In this document: positions 6,752 to 11,620 of the stretch, one piece after another
Position numbering within the stretch: the stretch's first letter is position 1
Layout: every line of letters begins with the position of its first letter
Source: JBEHWX01 sp048498995
GTDB taxonomy: Bacteria; Bacteroidota; Ignavibacteria; OLB7
Direction: 5' to 3'
DNA: 11,620 nt
Assembly (NCBI GenBank): GCA_048498995.1
Contig: JBEHWX010000143.1
Span: 1-11,620, forward strand
Notes under the pieces: model-generated
Database searches by the model: none
What the model was told of the DNA's origin: nothing
What the model saw: only the letters and a program-made list of their open reading frames with translations
Made by a program: the position numbers and the translations under genes

Positions 6752-7792
6752 ATGATCTCCCTTCGCACGTTCATTCGCGCGGCACTGCTGATGCTGCTCA
6801 CGCTTCCCACGCTTCTTTCGGCCAACACGCCGGCTCCGGCGACCGTCGCCCCGATGGTCTTCGTCGTCAACCAGGCCGATTCCTCCGTCTCACTCGTCGA
6901 CATCGACGCCATGAAGGTGCTTCGCACCATCCACGTCGGCATCAGCCCCTATTTCGTCTCCGTCTCCGGTGACCAGACCACCCTCGCCGTCGCCGTCGAG
7001 GGGGAGGAGAAGGTGAAGTTCTACGATACCAGGACGTTCGAGCTGAAGGGGGAGGTGGCGATCGGGAAGATGTACGCCGAGCACATGATGGAGTTCCCGG
7101 ACGGCAAGCGCTTCATGCTGGCCAACCGTTACGGCAACGCCATTCTGATCATCGGCTACGAGTCGATGAAGATCGAGGACCGGATCGAGAACGTTTCGGC
7201 GCCGCACAACATCCGGCTCGGAGGCACCGAGAAGCTCGTCTTCGCCACCAGCAAGGTAAACCCGGGTATCTCGGTGATCGACCTGAACGCGCGCAAGGTG
7301 GTCCGCTTCGTGTCGACCAAGTACATCCCGCGCGGCCTCGCCTCCAGCCCGGACGACCGGTACTTCTACGCCGGCGGCAACTGGATCTCCGGCATGTTCA
7401 CCTACGAGACCGCCACCGGCAACCTGGTGCGATTCAATCAGACGCCGCTGCCGGGGAAGAACGAGCAGGTGGTGGAGAACACGTATCACGGCTTCGAGGC
7501 GGTGAACGACAGCGTGGTGCTCGGCACGTACGAGGGGTTGAGCGCGCTCGACGTGATCAACGCGCGCACCGGGAAGCTGATCGCCAGAACCGAGCAGGTG
7601 GCGATGCCGAGCGCCGTGCTGAAGTGGCCGGGCAAGCCGAACTGGTACGTGTTCACCAACATGAAGGCGAGCAGCGTGCAGACCTTCCATCTGACGCCGG
7701 ACTACAGGATCGAGCTCGGCCCCTCGGTAAAGTGCGGCACCGGACGCATCGAGCTGCCGAAGCGCTTCTGCTTCTTCTGGGGAACCAAGTGA
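6752..7792 (+). CDS. Exported YncE-like beta-propeller protein
   Basis: This is a 346-residue protein with a Sec signal peptide (hydrophobic core about 8-22, likely cut after LLSA at A24). The mature part is built from repeated blade-like units of the YVTN/YncE type: VFVVNQADSSVSLVDIDAMK, then VLRTIHVGISPYFVSVSGD, TTLAVAVEGEEKVKFYDTRT, GKRFMLANRYGNAILIIG, and later ISVIDLNARKVVRFVSTKYI. Such propellers usually bind ligands or proteins in the periplasm or outside the cell, and a few carry enzymatic centres. No haem (CxxCH) or catalytic motif is visible; the only cysteines are two near the C-terminus (KCGTG and RFCFFW). No Shine-Dalgarno sequence precedes the ATG at 6752, so translation may rely on an upstream message or another mechanism. 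Its neighbour is the beta-helix lipoprotein. The precise role is unknown. Confidence 0.86.
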   Translation: MISLRTFIRAALLMLLTLPTLLSANTPAPATVAPMVFVVNQADSSVSLVDIDAMKVLRTIHVGISPYFVSVSGDQTTLAVAVEGEEKVKFYDTRTFELKGEVAIGKMYAEHMMEFPDGKRFMLANRYGNAILIIGYESMKIEDRIENVSAPHNIRLGGTEKLVFATSKVNPGISVIDLNARKVVRFVSTKYIPRGLASSPDDRYFYAGGNWISGMFTYETATGNLVRFNQTPLPGKNEQVVENTYHGFEAVNDSVVLGTYEGLSALDVINARTGKLIARTEQVAMPSAVLKWPGKPNWYVFTNMKASSVQTFHLTPDYRIELGPSVKCGTGRIELPKRFCFFWGTK

Positions 7793-7866
7793 GCGGTGCC
7801 CCGAACAGCATGATCGCGGCCGATCGGTGTACGCGCTGGGCGCGATAGCCACCCACGGCAACGACG

Positions 7867-7932
7867 CGACGGGCTCCGCCGGAGGGACGGCGATCACGAC
7901 TCCAGGAATCGCGAACCGGCGGAGTCCCGTCG
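7867..7932. repeat. Long bulged inverted repeat with nested stem
   Basis: CGACGGGCTCCGCCGG (7867-7882) pairs with CCGGCGGAGTCCCGTCG (7916-7932), with a single unpaired A in the right arm. Inside the 33-nt loop, GCGAT (7890-7894) pairs with ATCGC (7908-7912). It starts 75 nt after the beta-propeller stop and has no T run, so it may be a structured RNA end or a U-less terminator. Confidence 0.6.
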
Positions 7933-7988
7933 TGGACGGCAGCGGCGGTGCTGACGGCGGCGGATCCAGGAGCATACCGTCGAGCGCC

Positions 7989-8020
7989 GGAGGACGGACA
8001 GCGACTCGCCGCCGTCCTCC
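7989..8020. repeat. Perfect 9-bp stem GGAGGACGG / CCGTCCTCC
   Basis: GGAGGACGG at 7989-7997 pairs with CCGTCCTCC at 8012-8020 around a 14-nt loop, within the gap before the HU gene. There is no T run. The function is unknown. Confidence 0.45.
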
Positions 8021-8261
8021 CGCTCCGCGGGCCGGCCTCGCGGACGGGTGCCGTGCGGCATCGCGTCACATCCGGCTCCCCCATCCGGTCCCCATCCCGT
8101 GCCCGCCGGCCTCCGACGTCGTTGCGGCGCTCATCGTCGGCGCGCGCGGCGGAGCGCCGCGAGCCGAGCCGTGGTGCGGGGGCCGCGCCATCCGCTACAG
8201 ATCGTGCTTCGCCTCTGGAATCATTGTGCGGAGCCCCTCGGTTTTGCATCTTGTCGGCATT

Positions 8262-8576
8262 ATGACGAAGTCAGACATCGTTGACCGCATCGCCCAGGGA
8301 ACGGGGCTGACCAAGCTTGAGACGGAGGCCGTCGTGGACGGATTCCTGAAGACCGTGGTGGAGGCTCTCTGCAACGACGATCACGTGGAGCTGCGCGGCT
8401 TCGGCACCTTCCGGGTGAAGGAGCGCGCCCCTCGCACCGGACGGAATCCCCGCACCGGCCAGGTGGTCGAGCTCGACGAGCAGTACGTCCCCCACTTCAA
8501 GGTCTCCCGTGAGCTTCGCCAGCTCGTCGACCGCGCCATCAAATCGAGATCGAATCCGAATCAGGAAGCATCGTGA
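8262..8576 (+). CDS. HU/IHF-family DNA-binding protein
   Basis: This 104-residue protein bends and compacts DNA as a dimer and helps replication, recombination and transcription control. The N-terminal helices (MTKSDIVDRIAQGTGLTKLE) are followed by VELRGFGTFRVKERAPRTG and the beta-arm GRNPRTGQ. P63 sits in the position of the proline that intercalates into DNA in HU and IHF. The C-terminus continues as FKVSRELRQLVDRAI, then a polar tail of about ten residues beyond the usual ~90. HU and IHF subunits cannot be told apart here. The start at 8262 is set by family alignment, since no clear ribosome-binding site precedes it and the upstream frame is junk-like. The stop codon overlaps the GTG start of the zinc-ribbon/TPR gene by 4 nt, implying translational coupling. 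Confidence 0.95.
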   Translation: MTKSDIVDRIAQGTGLTKLETEAVVDGFLKTVVEALCNDDHVELRGFGTFRVKERAPRTGRNPRTGQVVELDEQYVPHFKVSRELRQLVDRAIKSRSNPNQEAS

Positions 8577-9529
8577 AGCGTTTCTGTCCCTCCTGTGGCA
8601 GTCAGATCGACGACAACGACGAAATCTGCCCGAACTGCGGCGAGCCGGTCGAATCCGAGCCTTCAGCGGCCGCGCCGGCTCCCTCCGTTCCTTCGACATC
8701 CCGAGCGGAGTCCCGCCCGTCCGCTGAGCGCCCAGGCGCCGGCGGCACCGGAGCGGGTCAGGCCTCGCGCCGCGCCTCCGGAGCCGTGATCTGCCCGGCC
8801 TGCGGCACCACGAACCCCGCCGGCGCCACCGAGTGCTCCAACTGCGGCGAGGATCTCTCCGCCGCCGTCCCGGACGCATCCCCGGCGACCCGGCCCCGGG
8901 CATCGAAGCCGGGCTCCGGACGCCGCGATTACATGATCGCGATCCTGGCCACGGTCGTGGTGGCCGTGATCGTCTTCTTCGTGGCGAAGAAGGATGAGGT
9001 GACCGGACCCGCGCAGCCGGCCGCGCAGGCGCCGGCCGAGGGCGCGCTCCCGCCGGGGCATCCGCCGGCCGATTCCGCGGCGCTCCTGGCCGCGCAGAGC
9101 AAACAGATCGACGAGCTTACCAAGCGCGCGGCCGCGGCTCCCGGCGACATGGCGGTGAAGCTCCAGCTGGCCAACGCCCTGTACGACGCCAAGCGGTTCA
9201 CCGAATCGCTCCCCTACTACCAGTCCTTCGTCGACGCCAATCCGAACGACGTCAACGCCCGGACCGATCTGGCATACGCCATCTACGAGGTGAAGGGGCC
9301 CGACTCGGCGATCGTTCAGTTGAAGAAGGTGCTCGCCCAGGACCCGAAGCATCAGTTCGCCGCCTACAACATGGCGATGATGTACGTGGCCAAGAAGGAC
9401 CGCGACAGCGTGCTCGTCTGGCTCGACGAGGTGATCCGGATCGATTCGACGTCGGTGCAGGCGCAGCGGGCGATGCAGCTGGTGCAGGCGCTCGAGCAGG
9501 CGCACGCGCCGATCCCGTCGGTGAAGTAA
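8573..9529 (+). CDS. Membrane-anchored double zinc-ribbon and TPR protein
   Basis: This is a 318-residue protein starting at GTG 8573, with AGGA 6 nt upstream, overlapping the HU stop by 4 nt. Two zinc ribbons are clear: C5/C8 with C19/C22, and C74/C77 with C88/C91. A Pro/Ala/Ser-rich linker separates them. A single transmembrane helix follows at about 120-138 (YMIAILATVVVAVIVFFVA), flanked by basic residues before and after it. After a second Pro/Ala linker, residues 178-318 form about three to four TPR-like units, for example LQLANALYDAKRFTESLPYY and ARTDLAYAIYEVKGPDSAIV. The likely topology is zinc ribbons in the cytoplasm and TPRs outside. TPRs usually act as protein-binding scaffolds. 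The partner is unknown; coupling to HU suggests shared expression, but a functional link is unproven. Confidence 0.87.
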   Translation: MKRFCPSCGSQIDDNDEICPNCGEPVESEPSAAAPAPSVPSTSRAESRPSAERPGAGGTGAGQASRRASGAVICPACGTTNPAGATECSNCGEDLSAAVPDASPATRPRASKPGSGRRDYMIAILATVVVAVIVFFVAKKDEVTGPAQPAAQAPAEGALPPGHPPADSAALLAAQSKQIDELTKRAAAAPGDMAVKLQLANALYDAKRFTESLPYYQSFVDANPNDVNARTDLAYAIYEVKGPDSAIVQLKKVLAQDPKHQFAAYNMAMMYVAKKDRDSVLVWLDEVIRIDSTSVQAQRAMQLVQALEQAHAPIPSVK

Positions 9530-9566
9530 GGCGCCCGGCGCGCCTCGGCCGGTTCCAGGCTCCCCC

Positions 9567-9603
9567 GGAGCGGACTCCCGGAGCGGACTCCCGGAGTAGA
9601 CCC
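9567..9603. repeat. 13-bp tandem repeat, two exact copies and one partial
   Basis: GGAGCGGACTCCC occurs at 9567-9579 and 9580-9592, followed by the degenerate GGAGTAGACCC at 9593-9603. Each unit holds a GGAG...CTCC half-dyad, so the array can fold on itself. It lies between the TPR gene and the promoter of the small ribosomal protein gene and might help terminate the upstream transcript. Confidence 0.75.
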
Positions 9604-9639
9604 GCCGTGGCGGACGCCGAAGGAACCGCGTGAAGATGT

Positions 9640-9670
9640 GCGGAATTTTATCCGCGACGTCGTATATTTG
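9640..9670 (+). promoter_or_regulatory. Candidate promoter with TATATTTG box for the small ribosomal protein gene
   Basis: TATATTTG at 9663-9670 exactly fits the TAnnTTTG box described for Bacteroidota primary-sigma promoters, and TATATT within it also suits an ordinary -10. No good TTG/TTGACA sits at the expected distance. Just upstream is a small inverted repeat, GCGGA (9640-9644) and TCCGC (9651-9655), around an AT-rich centre. Transcription would start near 9677, giving a leader of about 48 nt. Confidence 0.5.
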
Positions 9671-9724
9671 CCGACTTCTATCTTCGTTCAATCGTTCATC
9701 TGCATACGCACCAGGAGATCAGCA

Positions 9725-9820
9725 ATGCCTTGTGGTAAGAAGCGTAAGCGCCATAAGATGGCCACGCACAAGCGGAAGAAGAGACTCCGCAAGAATCGTC
9801 ATAAGAAGAAGAACCGCTAA
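9725..9820 (+). CDS. AURKAIP1/COX24-domain small ribosomal protein (bS22-like)
   Basis: This predicts a 31-residue, very basic protein beginning MPCGKKRKRHKMATHKRKKR and ending RKNRHKKKNR; more than half of its residues are Lys, Arg or His. It matches the AURKAIP1/COX24 family, whose mitochondrial member is mS38 and whose mycobacterial counterpart is the small-subunit protein bS22. The form seen here closely resembles versions I recall from Bacteroidota genomes. By analogy it would sit in the 30S subunit near the decoding region. The start is well supported: AGGAG at 9713-9717 is 7 nt upstream, while a frame extending back to 9638 adds unrelated hydrophobic residues. A promoter box lies upstream and an intrinsic terminator 28 nt downstream, so it appears to be a single-gene transcription unit. 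Such short genes are often missed in annotation. Confidence 0.87.
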   Translation: MPCGKKRKRHKMATHKRKKRLRKNRHKKKNR

Positions 9821-9848
9821 ACGGCGGCTATTCCCAGATATGGCAGCG

Positions 9849-9892
9849 GCCCCTATCCGAAGTATTTCTCTTCGGCTAGGGGCTTCTTCGTT
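9849..9892 (+). terminator. Intrinsic terminator after the small ribosomal protein gene
   Basis: GCCCCTATCCGAAG (9849-9862) pairs with CTTCGGCTAGGGGC (9870-9883) with a single mismatch and a 7-nt loop. TTCTTCGTT follows. This is the most conventional terminator in the window. Confidence 0.85.
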
Positions 9893-9952
9893 ACGGCGGC
9901 CCATCGGTCATCGGCCCGGCGCCGGATCGGCGCTTCGAGGCCCGGATCCGCC

Positions 9953-9978
9953 GGCGATTCTCGCTGGCGATTCCCGCC
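9953..9978. repeat. Imperfect 13-bp tandem repeat upstream of argD
   Basis: GGCGATTCTCGCT (9953-9965) is followed by GGCGATTCCCGCC (9966-9978), differing at two positions. It lies in the gap before argD, which also holds a GCGCCG-GAT-CGGCGC hairpin. No arginine-repressor-like box or ribosome-binding motif was recognised there. Confidence 0.6.
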
Positions 9979-10032
9979 GACGGCTTCGTGGGCGCCCCTT
10001 CTCCTTCACTCGAACTTCATCGAATTTGAGCC

Positions 10033-11226
10033 ATGTCCCTGATCGAGCGTGAGCATCAGCATTTCCTCCCGACCTACAAGCGGCTGCCGATCGAGGTGGA
10101 TCGCGCCGAGGGAATGTACATCTACACCGCCGGGGGCGACCGCTACATCGACTTTCTCGGTGGCATCGCGGTCAACTCTCTCGGCCACTCCCATCCCCGC
10201 GTGATCGAGGCGATCGAGCGACAGATCCGTCGCTACATGCACGTGTCGAACTTCTTCTATCAGGACGCGCAGATCGAGTTCGCCGAGCTGCTGACCTCGA
10301 TGGGCGGGTTCGAGCGGGCATTCCTGGCCAACAGCGGCACCGAGGCCAACGAGGGGGCGATGAAGTTCTCCCGCGCCTGGGGGGCCGAGCGGAAGAAGGA
10401 GAAGATCATCGGCTTCAGCGGCGGCTTCCACGGCCGCACCTACGGCGTCCTCTCGATCATGGACAAGCCGGCCTACAAGGATGGGATGGGGCCGTTCCTC
10501 CCGGAAACGACCGTTCTCCCCTTCAACGATCTCGACGCGCTGCGCGCCGCGGTCGATTCCTCGGTCTGCGCCGTCTTCATCGAGTTTCTTCAGGGGGAGG
10601 GGGGAATCCGCTGGGCCGATCCGGCCTTCGTCGCCGAGCTCGACGCGCTCCGCCGTCAGCACGGCTTCCTCCTGGTCGCCGACGAGATCCAGGCCGGCAT
10701 CGGCCGCACCGGCGACTTCTTCTCCTTCGAGCGCTACGGCATCCGTCCGGACATCGTCACGGTGGCCAAGGGGGTCGGCGGCGGGCTTCCGCTCGGCGCA
10801 ATCCTGGTGACCGAGGCGCTGGCCGGCGTCTGGAAGAGCGGCCAGCACGGCACCACGTTCGGGGGAAACCCGGTGGCCTGCGCGGCCGGCACGGTGGTGC
10901 TTCAGGAGCTCGAGAGCGGCCTGCTCGAGCAGGTGCGCCGCAACGGCGAGATGCTCCGCGCCCGTCTGGAGGAGCTGCGCGCCGAGTTCCCCGAGCTGAT
11001 CGTGGACGTCCGGGGTGCCGGGGCGATGTTCGGCCTCCAGCTCTCGATCCCGGCCGGACCGCTGGTGGAAGGGCTGCTGGCGCGCCGCGTGATCGCCAAC
11101 GCCACCAGCGAGACCGTGGTCCGCATCGTGCCGCCGCTCGTGTTCGACGAGGTACACGTCGACGAGCTGATCCCGGCCCTGCGCGCCGTGCTGACCGAGG
11201 CATCGGTGGCGACCGATCCCGCCTGA
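10033..11226 (+). CDS. argD: Acetylornithine aminotransferase (class III, PLP-dependent)
   Basis: This is a 397-residue PLP enzyme that transfers an amino group between N-acetylornithine and 2-oxoglutarate in arginine synthesis; many homologues also handle succinyldiaminopimelate in lysine synthesis. Visible landmarks are RYIDFLGGIAVNSLGHSHP near the N-terminus, the phosphate-binding NSGTEAN at 100-106, GGFHGRTYG, D217 in VADEIQAGIGRTG (contact to the pyridine nitrogen), K246 in TVAKGVGGGLPLGA (Schiff-base lysine), and GTTFGGNPVACAAG. D217 and K246 are 29 residues apart, as D226 and K255 are in E. coli ArgD. The usual EPxQGEGG appears as EFLQGEGG. The length is normal. The ATG at 10033 has only a weak upstream GAG, with no real Shine-Dalgarno sequence. 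Class III relatives such as ornithine or 4-aminobutyrate aminotransferases are less likely. Its downstream neighbour, a broken argG, is also an arginine gene. Confidence 0.9.
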   Translation: MSLIEREHQHFLPTYKRLPIEVDRAEGMYIYTAGGDRYIDFLGGIAVNSLGHSHPRVIEAIERQIRRYMHVSNFFYQDAQIEFAELLTSMGGFERAFLANSGTEANEGAMKFSRAWGAERKKEKIIGFSGGFHGRTYGVLSIMDKPAYKDGMGPFLPETTVLPFNDLDALRAAVDSSVCAVFIEFLQGEGGIRWADPAFVAELDALRRQHGFLLVADEIQAGIGRTGDFFSFERYGIRPDIVTVAKGVGGGLPLGAILVTEALAGVWKSGQHGTTFGGNPVACAAGTVVLQELESGLLEQVRRNGEMLRARLEELRAEFPELIVDVRGAGAMFGLQLSIPAGPLVEGLLARRVIANATSETVVRIVPPLVFDEVHVDELIPALRAVLTEASVATDPA

Positions 11227-11291
11227 GCCGGACGCCTCGCCGGGAGCTTCCGACGGAGCTTCCCGATGGAGTGAGAGTCCACGCGAAACGA

Positions 11292-11325
11292 GAACCGCCC
11301 CGCCGGCATTCCGGTGGGGCGGTTC
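11292..11325. terminator. Strong 15-bp hairpin after argD
   Basis: GAACCGCCCCGCCGG (11292-11306) pairs with CCGGTGGGGCGGTTC (11311-11325) with one G-U pair and the loop CATT. On the minus strand TCGTTTCGCG follows, but on the plus strand no T run follows because the argG-like sequence begins. The right arm is also the last part of the argG homology. Confidence 0.7.
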
Positions 11326-11620
11326 CACATCGGGATCTTCCAAAATACCGGCCTCGATAGAGCGGCCCCACAGGTTGACATCGGTGGAATACGGGCTGTT
11401 GACCGAGGCCGGGATGGGAATGTTGTTCTTTTCGGCGTAATCGATTTCCTCGGGGCGCGACATCTTCCATTCGCGCACCGGGGCGATGATCTTCAACTTG
11501 GGGTCCAGCGCGGTGACGGAAACGTCCAGGCGTACCTGATCGTTGCCTTTGCCGGTGCAACCGTGGGCCACGGCGGTGGCGCCTTTCTCATGGGCCACGT
11601 CCACCAGCAGCTTGGCGATG
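11317..11620 (-). pseudogene. argG: Argininosuccinate synthase, internal fragment lacking its 3' part
   Basis: Reading leftwards from the window edge, about 101 residues are clearly argininosuccinate synthase, which joins citrulline and aspartate using ATP. The sequence runs IAKLLVDVAHEKGATAVAHG, then CTGKGNDQVR (the family's second signature, with Leu where Phe is usual), LKIIAPVREWKMSRPEEIDY, and STDVNLWGRSIEAGILEDP. This corresponds to roughly residues 85-185 of about 400. Homology ends at VEPP (11317-11328). The frame stays open beyond that point but reads the hairpin and then the antisense of argD, so some 200 C-terminal residues are absent and there is no room for them before argD ends at 11226. 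Codon use also differs: five of eight Glu codons are GAA and two Lys codons are AAA, while argD almost always uses GAG and AAG. It is either a foreign or deleted gene remnant or a chimeric join in the assembly. Confidence 0.88.

Larger units (their letters stand above)
7793..8261. other. 469-bp non-coding gap rich in inverted repeats
   Basis: No gene is supported here. Frames are open, including one continuous with the HU gene from 7827, but the translations are Arg/Gly/Pro/Ala-rich and lack domains. The gap holds a long bulged inverted repeat (7867-7932) and a second stem (7989-8020). It should contain the promoter for the HU gene, but I cannot place one confidently. Confidence 0.55.

Noticed and set aside
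6890..7975. 361-codon minus-strand frame opposite the beta-propeller gene
   Set aside because: It is a mirror of the real gene, with Val/Leu/His/Arg-rich composition, no motif and no start signal.
7827..8261. Long N-terminal extension of the HU protein
   Set aside because: It would add 145 low-complexity residues crossing two inverted repeats; HU proteins start at the MTKSDIV-type helix.
8663..9691. 342-codon minus-strand frame opposite the zinc-ribbon/TPR gene
   Set aside because: It is Arg/Gly-rich and domain-free, while the plus strand carries clear zinc ribbons, a membrane helix and TPRs.
10006..11316. Continuation of the argG frame antisense to argD
   Set aside because: Homology to argininosuccinate synthase ends at 11317. 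The remainder is low-complexity antisense translation of argD, so it is not a fusion protein.
1..11620. CRISPR array, tRNA or rRNA gene, insertion sequence, integrase, toxin-antitoxin or defence genes
   Set aside because: No regularly spaced repeats, tRNA-like cloverleaf, transposase motif or terminal inverted repeat with target duplication was seen by eye.

Overview
The window is GC-rich bacterial chromosomal DNA with a strong preference for G or C at third codon positions. Nothing in it looks like a plasmid, phage or transposon. The organism cannot be named from the sequence alone. Several traits point towards the Fibrobacterota/Chlorobiota/Bacteroidota (FCB) side of the tree or a related GC-rich candidate phylum, probably known from a metagenome-assembled genome: a 31-residue AURKAIP1/COX24-type protein of the form familiar from Bacteroidota, a TAnnTTTG-type promoter box in front of it, and secreted beta-helix and YncE-like proteins. 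This placement is inference.

Layout. (1) Positions 1-2243, plus strand: most of DNA polymerase I, with its beginning cut off by the window edge, followed by a long hairpin between convergent genes. (2) Positions 2440-4780, minus strand: in transcription order, a histidine-tailed lipoprotein of unknown function, an FAHD1-like fumarylacetoacetate hydrolase family enzyme, and a small SnoaL/NTF2-fold protein. A perfect 42-bp palindrome separates the lipoprotein from the hydrolase. (3) Positions 4781-5480: a 700-bp non-coding divergent control region with dyads and possible promoters. (4) Positions 5481-7792, plus strand: a right-handed beta-helix lipoprotein and an exported beta-propeller protein. 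(5) Positions 7793-8261: a non-coding gap rich in inverted repeats. (6) Positions 8262-9529: an HU-family DNA-binding protein gene overlapping by 4 nt a gene for a membrane-anchored double zinc-ribbon/TPR protein. (7) Positions 9725-9820: a tiny basic bS22/COX24-like ribosomal protein gene with its own promoter and terminator. (8) Positions 10033-11226: acetylornithine aminotransferase (argD). (9) Positions 11317-11620, minus strand: an internal fragment of argininosuccinate synthase (argG) whose 3' part is missing. It breaks off inside a hairpin and its codon use differs from its neighbours.

How they fit together. The window mixes housekeeping genes (replication/repair, nucleoid, ribosome, arginine synthesis) with a cluster of envelope or secreted proteins (positions 3875-7792) centred on the divergent control region. 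I see no defence system, CRISPR array, integrase or biosynthetic cluster. The points most worth checking are the 42-bp palindrome, the broken argG junction, the HU/zinc-ribbon coupled pair, the small ribosomal protein gene, and three intergenic tandem repeats that all have a 13-bp period.
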